64,000 nucleotides of DNA, taken from Acinetobacter sp. C26M (lineage in GTDB: Bacteria > Pseudomonadota > Gammaproteobacteria > Pseudomonadales > Moraxellaceae). Position numbers and translations under genes: made by a program. The stretch's first letter is position 1. Each line of letters starts with the position of its first letter. Shown one piece after another: positions 45,801 through 54,102 of the stretch. The stretch is from assembly GCF_023702675.1 (NCBI RefSeq), contig NZ_CP098478.1, positions 1,364,001-1,428,000 of the forward strand, in the 5' to 3' direction. The notes beneath the pieces are model-generated. The model was not told the origin of the DNA and did no database searches. It saw only the letters and a program-made list of their open reading frames with translations.

Positions 45801-45828
45801 TAAAGAAGGTCATGTTAGACCTTCTTTA
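45801..45828 (-). terminator. Terminator after the small periplasmic protein gene
   Basis: An 11-bp stem TAAAGAAGGTC/GACCTTCTTTA around ATGTTA, 13 nt past the stop; A/T-rich flanks give a weak T tract. Confidence 0.65.
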
Positions 45829-45840
45829 TCGTATTAATAT

Positions 45841-46212
45841 TTAAGGTGCTGTTTGTTCAACATCAGGTACAGCAGGTGGTGCTGGAGCTACAGGAGGCGC
45901 CTCAATCGGTGCACTACTCACTGGTCTAGGCGCTGATTGGGTTTCAGATATGCGACTTTGCGTATCTGCCGCAGTATTTGACGCCGGTGTAGGTGGCTGA
46001 AAGGCTAATTTGCCAGCTTCATCTGCTTGACAAGCCCCATTGAAAACAACGCCTTTATATGCAAATGAAACCGGATCACCTTGCTTTTTGCCTTTACAAG
46101 CCTGCTGATATTTTTTGGTTTGTTGATCCTGCGTTGTTTTGGTATTTGCATGTGCAGCTACGCTAAAACATAGGCCACAAATAAGAGATGAAAATAAAAG
46201 CTTTGTGTTCAT
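45841..46212 (-). CDS. Small secreted Pro/Ala-rich protein, unknown
   Basis: 123 residues with a clear signal peptide (MNTKLLFSSLICGLCFSVAAHA, cleaved near residue 22). A short conserved-looking core follows (QQACKGKKQGDPVSFAYKGVVFNGACQ) with two cysteines that could form a disulfide. The Pro/Ala-rich tail (about 70-123: APIEAPPVAPAPPAVP) probably spans or contacts the envelope. I recognise no family beyond this design; function unknown. Confidence 0.75.
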   Translation of the reverse strand: MNTKLLFSSLICGLCFSVAAHANTKTTQDQQTKKYQQACKGKKQGDPVSFAYKGVVFNGACQADEAGKLAFQPPTPASNTAADTQSRISETQSAPRPVSSAPIEAPPVAPAPPAVPDVEQTAP

Positions 46213-46400
46213 ATCATTTTCCTAAAGTATTTGTTATGCACTTTTTAGGATAAGAAACTGAACAGATAAAACAGTGGTGTTCCAGTTAATAGTGATGAAT
46301 CGCTGTGTGAGCTATAAGAGAAAAATGCAACACAAGGTTTCTTTTTGTATATTCTGTAGTCAGAACAGAGGCTTGGAATCGCCAAGAATATTGATGGTTT

Positions 46401-46431
46401 TTGCCAATTTAATGGAAAACTCCTGTATAAT
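46401..46431 (+). promoter_or_regulatory. Probable mnmG promoter
   Basis: TTGCCA at 46401 and a consensus TATAAT at 46426 (spacer 19 nt, longer than ideal), with the mnmG start 34 nt downstream. The 5' leader would be short. Confidence 0.45.
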
Positions 46432-46464
46432 GCTCTGTCATTTTTTGAATACACATTTACCACT

Positions 46465-48345
46465 ATGCACTATCCTAAAGTTTACGACGTTATCGTAATT
46501 GGCGGCGGTCACGCTGGTACGGAAGCAGCACTTGCTGCGGCACGTATGGGAAGACAAACATTATTGTTAACGCATAATATTGAGACTTTGGGGCAGATGA
46601 GCTGTAACCCAGCGATTGGTGGTATTGGTAAATCACATCTTGTCCGCGAGATCGACGCACTCGGTGGTGCAATGGCACTTGCTGCGGATAAAGGTGGTAT
46701 TCAATTCCGTATTCTGAATTCTCGTAAAGGTGCGGCTGTGCGTGCAACACGTGCGCAAGCGGACCGTGTACGTTATAAAGCCGCAATTCGCGATACTTTA
46801 GAAAATCAAGCGAATCTGGATATTTTCCAGCAAGCGGCAGACGACTTGATTGTTGAAGGCGATACCGTTAAAGGTGTTGTGACCCAAATGGGCATCCGTT
46901 TTGATGCTAAAACAGTGGTCCTCACAACAGGTACATTCTTGGGTGGTGTGATTCACGTTGGTCTACAAAATTCAAGTGGTGGTCGGGCAGGTGATCCACC
47001 ATCGATTGCATTGGCTCATCGTTTGCGTGAGCTTAAATTGCCAGTTGGTCGTTTAAAAACAGGCACACCACCACGTATTGATGCACGCACAGTTGATTTT
47101 TCTGTCATGACACCACAACCTGGTGATTTCCCATCACCAGTGATGTCATTTATGGGTGACGCGTCGATGCACCCTGAACAAGTGAACTGTTATATCACGC
47201 ATACCAGTGAAAAAACCCATGAAATTATTCGTGGTGGCTTAGATCGTTCACCAATGTATACCGGTGTGATCGAAGGTGTCGGTCCGCGTTATTGCCCATC
47301 GATTGAAGACAAAATTCATCGTTTTGCTGATAAAGATTCACATCAAGTTTTCTTGGAGCCAGAAGGTTTAGATACACATGAGTTGTATCCAAATGGTATC
47401 TCGACTTCTTTACCTTTCGATGTGCAGTTCAATTTAGTGCGTTCAATTCGTGGTATGGAAAATGCGCATATCTTGCGTCCAGGTTATGCGATTGAATATG
47501 ACTATTTCAATCCACAAGCATTGAAATTCACGCTTGAAACGAAAGCAATTCAAAACTTGTACTTTGCTGGTCAGATCAATGGTACGACAGGTTATGAGGA
47601 AGCTGGTGCACAAGGCTTACTTGCTGGTTTGAATGCTGCTCGCCGTGCGTGGGAACAAGAAGAATGGACACCAAAACGTGATCAAGCCTATATGGGCGTA
47701 TTGGTTGATGACCTGATTACATTGGGTACCAAAGAACCGTATCGTATGTTTACTTCACGTGCGGAATACCGTTTGATGTTACGTGAAGACAATGCGGATC
47801 AGCGTTTAACTTCAATTGGTCGTGAACTTGGTCTTGTTGATGATGAGCGTTGGGCTGCATATAGCGAAAAAATGGAAGCAGTTGAGCGTGAAACCTCTCG
47901 CTTACAACATTTATGGGCTGCGCCAAACAACCCAATGGGTAAAAAATTCGTTGAAATGACGGGCGCTGATCTCAGTAAAGAATGTAGTGCGATTGATTTG
48001 TTGAAACGCCCAAATATCAACTTTGCTCAAATTGCTGAATTAACGGGTTCAGAAGTATCTGAACATGTGGGTGAGCAAATTGAAATTGCGGTGAAATATG
48101 AAGGCTATATTAATCGTCAGCATGAAGATGTTGCACAATTAAAGCGTCTTGAAGAAACCAGAATTCCAACTGATTTTGAATATGATGGTATTTCAGGTTT
48201 GTCGCGTGAAATTACCTTGAAGTTGAAAACAGTTCGTCCTGAAACCTTAGCACAGGCAAGCCGTATCCCTGGAGTAACACCAGCAGCAGTACAATTGTTG
48301 ATGATTACGATCCGTAAAAACAATATGGCGAAGAAGTCAGCGTAA
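46465..48345 (+). CDS. mnmG: tRNA uridine 5-carboxymethylaminomethyl modification enzyme MnmG
   Basis: FAD enzyme that works with MnmE on wobble U34 of tRNAs. The 626 residues begin with FAD motif [62 protein letters not shown] and the catalytic-cysteine segment [20 protein letters not shown] follow, then [21 protein letters not shown] and [13 protein letters not shown]. The C-terminal helical MnmE-binding part is complete. A clear terminator follows. Confidence 0.98.
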   Translation: MHYPKVYDVIVIGGGHAGTEAALAAARMGRQTLLLTHNIETLGQMSCNPAIGGIGKSHLVREIDALGGAMALAADKGGIQFRILNSRKGAAVRATRAQADRVRYKAAIRDTLENQANLDIFQQAADDLIVEGDTVKGVVTQMGIRFDAKTVVLTTGTFLGGVIHVGLQNSSGGRAGDPPSIALAHRLRELKLPVGRLKTGTPPRIDARTVDFSVMTPQPGDFPSPVMSFMGDASMHPEQVNCYITHTSEKTHEIIRGGLDRSPMYTGVIEGVGPRYCPSIEDKIHRFADKDSHQVFLEPEGLDTHELYPNGISTSLPFDVQFNLVRSIRGMENAHILRPGYAIEYDYFNPQALKFTLETKAIQNLYFAGQINGTTGYEEAGAQGLLAGLNAARRAWEQEEWTPKRDQAYMGVLVDDLITLGTKEPYRMFTSRAEYRLMLREDNADQRLTSIGRELGLVDDERWAAYSEKMEAVERETSRLQHLWAAPNNPMGKKFVEMTGADLSKECSAIDLLKRPNINFAQIAELTGSEVSEHVGEQIEIAVKYEGYINRQHEDVAQLKRLEETRIPTDFEYDGISGLSREITLKLKTVRPETLAQASRIPGVTPAAVQLLMITIRKNNMAKKSA

Positions 48346-48374
48346 TTATTGCTGTTTCAATCAAAATTGATGTG

Positions 48375-48405
48375 AAAAACACCCTTTTTAACAAGGGTGT
48401 TTTTT
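48375..48405 (+). terminator. Terminator after mnmG
   Basis: AAAAACACCCTT, loop TTTAAC, AAGGGTGTTTTTT. Confidence 0.88.
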
Positions 48406-48452
48406 CTTGTGTATCGTCCGATAGACGATATTTGATCGTAGGAGATAGGTGA

Positions 48453-48785
48453 ATGAACAATTGGATAATTTTATTCATTGCTATTACTGCGGAAGTGATC
48501 GCAACCTCTGCCTTAAAAAGCAGTGAAGGTTTTACCAAACCTGTTGCTTCTATCGTAGTTGTAGTTGGCTACGTAGTTGCATTTTATTGTTTGTCTTTAA
48601 CCTTAAAGACAATTCCTGTAGGCGTTGCTTATGCGATTTGGTCTGGTGTTGGAATTGTGTTGATTACCACCGTGGCTTGGTTTGTATTTGACCAAAAGCT
48701 GGATGTCTGGGGGATCATTGGGATTGTCTTGATCATGAGTGGTGTACTGATCCTTAATTTACTGTCTAAAACCAGCTCACATTAA
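48453..48785 (+). CDS. SMR-family multidrug efflux protein (EmrE/AbeS type)
   Basis: A four-helix proton-coupled efflux protein of 110 residues that works as a dimer in the inner membrane. The essential Glu of helix 1 is in [17 protein letters not shown] (Glu about 13). Helix 3 has [18 protein letters not shown], the EmrE signature. It closely resembles AbeS of A. baumannii in pattern but differs in many positions, so it may be an orthologue from another species or a paralogue. TAGGAGATAGG precedes the ATG. Confidence 0.92.
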   Translation: MNNWIILFIAITAEVIATSALKSSEGFTKPVASIVVVVGYVVAFYCLSLTLKTIPVGVAYAIWSGVGIVLITTVAWFVFDQKLDVWGIIGIVLIMSGVLILNLLSKTSSH

Positions 48786-48800
48786 CTTTCCAATAATAAA

Positions 48801-48826
48801 AAACCGAGTCATGCATAACTCGGTTT
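48801..48826. terminator. Bidirectional terminator between the SMR gene and the hydroxylase-like gene
   Basis: AAACCGAGT, loop CATGCATA, ACTCGGTTT, in the convergent gap. Confidence 0.8.
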
Positions 48827-48851
48827 GATTTAATATTCTACTGCAGTGTAT

Positions 48852-49475
48852 TTATAACGCTACCTCAATCCCTTGTTTTAAATTCTGTTGATCAAATTGT
48901 GTATTGGCATCAATTTGAGCATAGGCTTTCGGTAATAACCGACGTGCTATGCGATTCACTCTTTTTTCCAACCACTTCGGCATGTTGATCGCCAATGGAT
49001 TGGTTTCCGTGACCGATACATTGGTCATGACTCGCGTTCCCATAATGTAATCAAACCATGGCTTGGTCACACACCAGTTCGCATTTTGGTTACTGGTCAT
49101 GTGATGGTCATAATGCCAAGGAATCCGTTTTTTAGCGAACTCTGGATCTAGGTGTGATTTGGCATGTACTTTCCAATAATTCCAAATGCCATAGTACAAG
49201 CCCGCGGTAAAGAACGGTGCAATCGGTAGAAAAATGGTGGATGCAGCTGCTAAGCCGATGAGTGCCGATTTTTCATTGTACATCTCAGAATTTTTAAACA
49301 TCGACTCCGCATAGCCTTCATCATGAAAGCCATTTAAGCGAGCACGTTTGTGATGCGCAATATGGGTAAAGAACGGACTGTTTCTATTTTTGCTTGGAAA
49401 TTCGTGTAACCAGACTTTGTGGAAATACCACTCCATACCATTTGCGACAAAGACGCCTACTGGAAAACCGATCAT
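48852..49475 (-). CDS. Fatty-acid-hydroxylase / sterol-desaturase-like protein
   Basis: A 207-residue membrane-associated protein with histidine clusters typical of the diiron hydroxylase superfamily: the MEWYFHKVWLH stretch, HIAHHKRARL, the HAKSH motif and YDHHMTSNQNANW. Two hydrophobic segments lie at 1-15 and about 72-98. The substrate is unknown; a lipid is likely by family. GAGG stands 10 nt before the ATG. An AraC regulator lies 97 nt upstream on the same strand and might control it. Confidence 0.8.
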   Translation of the reverse strand: MIGFPVGVFVANGMEWYFHKVWLHEFPSKNRNSPFFTHIAHHKRARLNGFHDEGYAESMFKNSEMYNEKSALIGLAAASTIFLPIAPFFTAGLYYGIWNYWKVHAKSHLDPEFAKKRIPWHYDHHMTSNQNANWCVTKPWFDYIMGTRVMTNVSVTETNPLAINMPKWLEKRVNRIARRLLPKAYAQIDANTQFDQQNLKQGIEVAL

Positions 49476-49572
49476 GCTTGGATTACCTCGTTTAACATAG
49501 ATCGGATTTTAAAAAGAGAAGAGTAAAAAGTTTTGACTGATCTGACAGTTTTAAGCTGCCTATCCAATCAAT

Positions 49573-50574
49573 TTAAGTTTGTTTACGTTGTCGATATGCA
49601 CTTGGGGTCTCACCAGTCCAGCGTTTAAATGCCCTTGAAAATGCTGAGGGCTCAGAAAACCCTGTGAGATAAACAATTTGATCAATACTTTCCTGTGTCT
49701 GTGAGAGTAAACGACGCGCAAGACGTTCACGATAATGCGCAATAACCTTTTCATAGCTGGTATTTAACAATTGTAGATCTGCTCTTAAGCTACGAGTGCT
49801 ACGTCCCAAATACTCAGCAATGATGTTTTGATCAAACTCTCCAGACTCTAATAAACCACTGGCCAAGATTTTTTCGATTTCGTTTATAAGTTGGTGTTTG
49901 TTTAATAGCTCAAGTTGTGATGCAGCATGATGTTCATGTACTTTTAATAATTCAGGTTCATGAGCAGCAGAGGGTGTCGTCAATTGTGCTGAATCAAAGC
50001 AAATGTAACCATTATCTTGACCGAATTTGACAGGACACCCCCATATTTTCTGGTATTCCTGTTGATCTGCTCCGTCTAGATACGGCAAACCGATTTCAAG
50101 TGGTGAAAATGTTTCATCACTAATATATTTAAAGAAATTGAGTAGAATGCCGATTGCGCATTCTAGATAATGTCGAACAGGATGATTTAGACCTGAAATA
50201 TAAGTAGTATTATCTTCTTTGATTTTTAATTCAAAAGACATGGCGTCAGTGAGTAAGGCCTGATATCGAATGGTTCGTTTGAGGCCTTCCCCAAATGTTG
50301 CACTACTCAGAAAAAGATATTCAATCACTTGTCCGCGAAAGGGTGGGACATTGTGACCAACATGTAAACCAATATCGGGATCATCACTAATTTGTTGTGC
50401 GGCTTGCCAAAAGCGTTGCTGTGTGGCGTTGTCACGACGTACGAATTTATCAGGTGGCTGATCAGGTAAATGAACACGGGCAAATATGGCAGCGGCATCT
50501 AAATTCATTTTTTGCATGGTTTGATAAACCATCCATAAAAAGATGCCTGCATCACTGGTTTTTTTTGAAGTCAT
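49573..50574 (-). CDS. AraC-family regulator with arabinose-binding-like N-terminal domain
   Basis: 333 residues. The N-terminal ligand-type domain (about 20-215) has the LHVGHNVPPFRGQVIEYLFLSSATFGEGLKRTIRY pattern of the OruR/ArgR-like AraC group. The C-terminal double HTH (about 235-333) contains AEYLGRSTRSLRADLQ and VIAHYRERLARRLLSQTQESIDQIVYLTGFSEPSAFSRAFKRWTGETPSAYRQ. The target is unknown; candidates are the hydroxylase-like gene downstream or the redox genes next door. Confidence 0.88.
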   Translation of the reverse strand: MTSKKTSDAGIFLWMVYQTMQKMNLDAAAIFARVHLPDQPPDKFVRRDNATQQRFWQAAQQISDDPDIGLHVGHNVPPFRGQVIEYLFLSSATFGEGLKRTIRYQALLTDAMSFELKIKEDNTTYISGLNHPVRHYLECAIGILLNFFKYISDETFSPLEIGLPYLDGADQQEYQKIWGCPVKFGQDNGYICFDSAQLTTPSAAHEPELLKVHEHHAASQLELLNKHQLINEIEKILASGLLESGEFDQNIIAEYLGRSTRSLRADLQLLNTSYEKVIAHYRERLARRLLSQTQESIDQIVYLTGFSEPSAFSRAFKRWTGETPSAYRQRKQT

Positions 50575-50697
50575 AAAACAAGGTAAGTACGAGTTTTAAA
50601 ACAATATACGCTGTTATTTTTAAGATAGAAATGGATTGCAACTAAATCAAAAAGGGGAAAGGTACTTATACGCTGATAAGTACCTTGATCAAAAGGC

Positions 50698-51585
50698 TTA
50701 TTCAGTCACTTCAACGGTCACGCTGTATGTATAAGATTGAGCGATCGGTTGTTTGGTGTTGTCGGTATTCGCTTCAGGATAAGCAGTGGTAATGAGATAA
50801 ATACCTGCTTCATTGAATTTCACTTCAACTTCACCTTTGGCGTCAGTTTTGACATGCGGTTGATCACGTTTTGCATTGGGTTGGTAACTGCTGGCACCTT
50901 TAAACACATCAACTTCTAAATTTGGAACAGGTTTACCATCCATGAGCACCTGTGCTTTAAAGGATTCGCCAGCATATAGCTCGTTTGGATGGGTGATAAA
51001 TTTGAATTCAAAACCTTTATTGGTCACTGTAGGTACAGCACTTGGTTTACCCTTAGTGATAAAACTTTCAGCAATATAAGTGTTGATGGTTTGAGCCGTT
51101 TTTGCATTTGCAGGAATTTGGTCTTCAGCAATAAAACGAGGTGGTTGATTTGCTGGTGTTTGAGGTGCTTTTTGCTCTGCATTATTACCTTGTGGCGGCA
51201 TCGGGTTTGCATTCGCAGGGCGTTGAGGGCGAACACGTAACCAACGACCATCAATCAATGCATATTTCGTTGGGTTGCCAGTCGCATTTTGCGTGCGAAG
51301 GCGATAGGTGCCATCCGTGGTTAAATTGACTTCAGCGATATTGAATTTTTTTAATTCTGCTGCTGCTTTAATGATCTCAGTTTTTCCTTCTGGCGTCGTA
51401 ACCTGATAATCTGTTTTAAAGTTACGGCTTGGAACAAAGAATTTTTCTACAGTGATTCCACTTTGAAAGCTGACGTTATCTGCTTTGCTGTCGAATACTT
51501 CTGGCAATAAAAAAGGGCTTGCTGTGTGAGCAAAACTGAATGTTGGTAGTGCAGAAAATAAGGCAACAGTAAGCAGATGGCGCAT
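50698..51585 (-). CDS. Periplasmic DUF4198 protein
   Basis: 295 residues with a signal peptide (MRHLLTVALFSALPTFSFA, cleaved near residue 19) followed by HTASPFLLPEVFDSKADNVSFQSG, the DUF4198 start. The C-terminal immunoglobulin-like part contains GKPVPNLEVDVFKG ... TDAKGEVEVKFNEAGIYLITTAYPEA, typical of DUF4198/NikM-like proteins. A Pro/Asn/Gln-rich insert lies near 125-150. Members of this family often accompany metal uptake genes. It is divergent from the ApbE-DUF2271 gene with a Fur-box-like sequence in the shared control region. Confidence 0.85.
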   Translation of the reverse strand: MRHLLTVALFSALPTFSFAHTASPFLLPEVFDSKADNVSFQSGITVEKFFVPSRNFKTDYQVTTPEGKTEIIKAAAELKKFNIAEVNLTTDGTYRLRTQNATGNPTKYALIDGRWLRVRPQRPANANPMPPQGNNAEQKAPQTPANQPPRFIAEDQIPANAKTAQTINTYIAESFITKGKPSAVPTVTNKGFEFKFITHPNELYAGESFKAQVLMDGKPVPNLEVDVFKGASSYQPNAKRDQPHVKTDAKGEVEVKFNEAGIYLITTAYPEANTDNTKQPIAQSYTYSVTVEVTE

Positions 51586-51897
51586 GAAGAATTCCTTAAA
51601 AGAGAAATAAACAAAAATGCAAAAGAATTGCTACAATCTACTTGATAACGAGTATCAGTTGCAATATTATTTCGATAAATTTTTAATCGTTTTTAAGCCA
51701 TTAGACATCTAAAGATGAACACGTTATTTTTCTCCCTATGTGTATCTCAAATGAATGTAATGTTTTTGATTTTATTGAAAATAAAATGATTTCACTTTCA
51801 TGTTCTTTTGGCTGTAATTCAAGCGTGAGACCAAGCCATTTGCTTTTATAAAGTGCATGTTTTGGCTTAGGTAAATCTGAGAAAAGGAACCTTAACG
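51586..51897. promoter_or_regulatory. Divergent control region of the DUF4198 and ApbE-DUF2271 genes
   Basis: 312 nt without a convincing gene. It contains a Fur-box-like sequence at 51643-51661 and an A+T-rich promoter zone. A 75-codon frame on the minus strand covers much of it, but it runs into the ApbE start and has no recognisable features. Confidence 0.5.
51643..51661. promoter_or_regulatory. Fur-box-like operator
   Basis: GATAACGAGTATCAGTTGC matches the 19-bp Fur consensus GATAATGATAATCATTATC at 13 of 19 positions by my alignment. It stands 58 nt before the DUF4198 start and about 240 nt before the ApbE-DUF2271 start, next to iron-type genes. Confidence 0.55.
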
Positions 51898-53469
51898 ATG
51901 TCATCAACGCAACAAGTTTTTCGTCCAATTCACATCATATTTCGTTTATCACCGTTGATGGCAGCAATTGCTGTATTTATGTCGCCAATTACCGTAGCAC
52001 AGGCCAATGAAAGCAGTGTTAAAGATTCTCAGATATTACAGGCTCCAATTCAGACGCCAAGCTATAGTTTTCATCAAGATCATATTTTAGGAACTTCTTT
52101 AGATGTTGTTGTAACCACTGCACATCAAAAAGATGCAGAAAAGGCATTACAGGCAATTCAGAACGAAGTAGCACGATTGGACAAGATTTTATCGGTGTGG
52201 CGTGATGACAGCGAAATCAGTCAACTCAATCGTGAACAACAGATTGTGGCTTCCCCTGAGCTGTATGAAGTGATTGCTGCTTGTGAGCAGTGGCGCAGTG
52301 CAACCTGTGGAGGTTTTGATGCACGTTTAGGTCAGCTTATTCAGCTTTGGGAAAACAGCAATCACGTGCAAAGCCTGGATGATCAAACCCAAGAAGCTTT
52401 ATTACGCCAGTTAAAGACACAGAGTATTGAGTTAAATCCAAAAACCAAACAGATTAAGCTTGATTCAGCTGTCAAAATTGCACCAGATGCATACGCAAAA
52501 GGCTATGTAATTGATCGTGCCCTGATTGCCGCTAAACAAGCCGTGCCGCATTTACAGGGGATTTTGATCGATATTGGTGGTGATATGCGAGTGTGGGGTC
52601 AATCACCACAACAAGCGGGCTGGAAAATTGGTATTCAAGATCCGAATGAACGCTTTGATAATACAGCACCAACACTAGTTTTAAATATTAAAGATCAAGC
52701 TGTTGCTTTTAGTGGTCAAGGTTACCGTTCATTGGCGGGTCAATCGCATTTGCTCAATCCGCAAACAGGTATGCCAATTCAAACCGTTGAGCAATGTGTC
52801 GTCGTTGGGCAGTGTGCTGCAGATGCAGATGCTTTGGCAACGGCTTTAACTGCAATGTCGCCTTATGAAGGCATGCAGCTGATTGAACAATTGGTTGGTT
52901 TTGAAGCCCAGTTGGTTGCGAGTGATGGCAGCAGTTATCAAAGTTCAGGTTGGTCTACGCTTTTAGATGCCAATCAGCCTGCGATCATGCGACATGTGGC
53001 TGCAAATGGTGCAGCAACGGCTTGGCCTAAAGGTTATCAGGCTCAAATTGAAGTGAATATTCCAAAACTTGCTGTCGATAATTATCGTGCACCTTATGTG
53101 TCCGTTTGGGTGACTGACAGCGATAAAAAATTAGTTCGCACGCTTGCAGTTTGGGGCAAAGATGAGAAGTGGCTGAACTCAAATTATGTATGGTGGCGTC
53201 GTTATGGCCGCCAAATGCCAAATTTAGATGCAGTGGCTAAGCCATCACGTCAACCAGGACAGTATCGTTTGGCTTGGGATGGTAAAGATGAAGCAGGCAA
53301 AGCTGTGGATGCAGGTAAATATTTAATTCATATTGAAACCTCTCGCGAGCATGGCGATCATTCTTATCAAAGCTTTGAGTTAGAGGTTGGCCCTAAGCCT
53401 GTAACAAAAACACTTCCTGCACAGGCCGAGATTGGTACGCTGAAATTAAACTTCCAACGTGGTGCTTAA
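51898..53469 (+). CDS. ApbE-type FAD:protein FMN transferase fused to DUF2271
   Basis: A 523-residue exported protein. A signal peptide (about 1-36) is followed by an ApbE domain (about 50-345). ApbE motifs are DKILSVWRDDSEISQLN, CGGFDARLG, APDAYAKGYVIDRAL, LIDIGGDMRVWG, FSGQGYRSLAGQSHLLNPQTG and AADADALATALTAM. The DUF2271 domain follows (about 370-500), with YVSVWVTDSDKKLVRTLAVWGKDEKW, YRLAWDGKDEAGKAVDAGKYLIHIE and REHGDHSYQ. ApbE attaches FMN to Ser/Thr of extracytoplasmic redox proteins. DUF2271 is known beside flavinylation genes, but its role is unclear. It is first in an operon with the PepSY-type protein and the reductase. Confidence 0.92.
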   Translation: MSSTQQVFRPIHIIFRLSPLMAAIAVFMSPITVAQANESSVKDSQILQAPIQTPSYSFHQDHILGTSLDVVVTTAHQKDAEKALQAIQNEVARLDKILSVWRDDSEISQLNREQQIVASPELYEVIAACEQWRSATCGGFDARLGQLIQLWENSNHVQSLDDQTQEALLRQLKTQSIELNPKTKQIKLDSAVKIAPDAYAKGYVIDRALIAAKQAVPHLQGILIDIGGDMRVWGQSPQQAGWKIGIQDPNERFDNTAPTLVLNIKDQAVAFSGQGYRSLAGQSHLLNPQTGMPIQTVEQCVVVGQCAADADALATALTAMSPYEGMQLIEQLVGFEAQLVASDGSSYQSSGWSTLLDANQPAIMRHVAANGAATAWPKGYQAQIEVNIPKLAVDNYRAPYVSVWVTDSDKKLVRTLAVWGKDEKWLNSNYVWWRRYGRQMPNLDAVAKPSRQPGQYRLAWDGKDEAGKAVDAGKYLIHIETSREHGDHSYQSFELEVGPKPVTKTLPAQAEIGTLKLNFQRGA

Positions 53470-53502
53470 TTACAAGCCCTACTTATTTACGAGGCTTATC
53501 TC

Positions 53503-54093
53503 TTGTATCAACGTCGTGATTTTTACCGCCATGCACGCTATGTGCATGGCTGGCTCTCTGCATTTGCTTTCATCGCACTGATTTTTTTTGCTGCAACTGG
53601 GCTATTTCTGAATAATCCTGATTGGTTTAAATCATCTAATGATGAGCAAATAACGAAAATTACGTTGCCACCAGCCTTTGTGAGTGCAATTCAGAAACAA
53701 GAAAATCCAAGTCAGGTGATTCTGGATTTTGTTCGTGACAAGCATTCATTGATTGGGCGCTATAAAAGTAGTGAAGTGATGGATGGGGAGGTGATGATTC
53801 GTTTGGAGAGTCCAGCAGGTTCAACAGATCTTTGGGTACTGATGGATCAAGGTGAAGTTGAAATTACCCAAAAACCAGCAACCACTGTGTCTTTATTGAA
53901 TGATTTGCATCGTGGTAAGAATGTCGGTGCAACATGGCATTGGTTAATTGATATCAGTGCGATCATCATCATTTTATTGTCCCTCGCTGGCTATATTTTA
54001 TTTCTCACTATTAAAACCCGCTTAATTACGCATTTGCTGCTCACAGCAGGCAGTCTAGCGGCAATTATTTTACTCATTTGGTTTGCCATTTAA
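53503..54093 (+). CDS. PepSY-associated three-helix membrane protein
   Basis: 196 residues with helices at about 17-36, 147-170 and 175-195 and a periplasmic domain (about 40-140). Start YRHARYVHGWLSAFAFIALIFFAATG and LNDLHRGKNVGATWHWLIDISAI are the PepSY-TM signatures. His10, His15, His136 and His146 are positioned at membrane edges and could ligate heme b. The start codon is TTG (53503) with GAGG about 10 nt upstream; no alternative fits. It is likely an electron carrier between the cytoplasmic reductase and a periplasmic acceptor. Confidence 0.85.
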   Translation: MYQRRDFYRHARYVHGWLSAFAFIALIFFAATGLFLNNPDWFKSSNDEQITKITLPPAFVSAIQKQENPSQVILDFVRDKHSLIGRYKSSEVMDGEVMIRLESPAGSTDLWVLMDQGEVEITQKPATTVSLLNDLHRGKNVGATWHWLIDISAIIIILLSLAGYILFLTIKTRLITHLLLTAGSLAAIILLIWFAI

Positions 54094-54102
54094 GGTGACA
54101 TC

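Noticed and set aside
51701..51928. 75-codon frame on the minus strand in the DUF4198/ApbE control region
   Set aside because: It overlaps the start of the ApbE-DUF2271 gene and covers the shared promoter zone; no ribosome site or family features support it.
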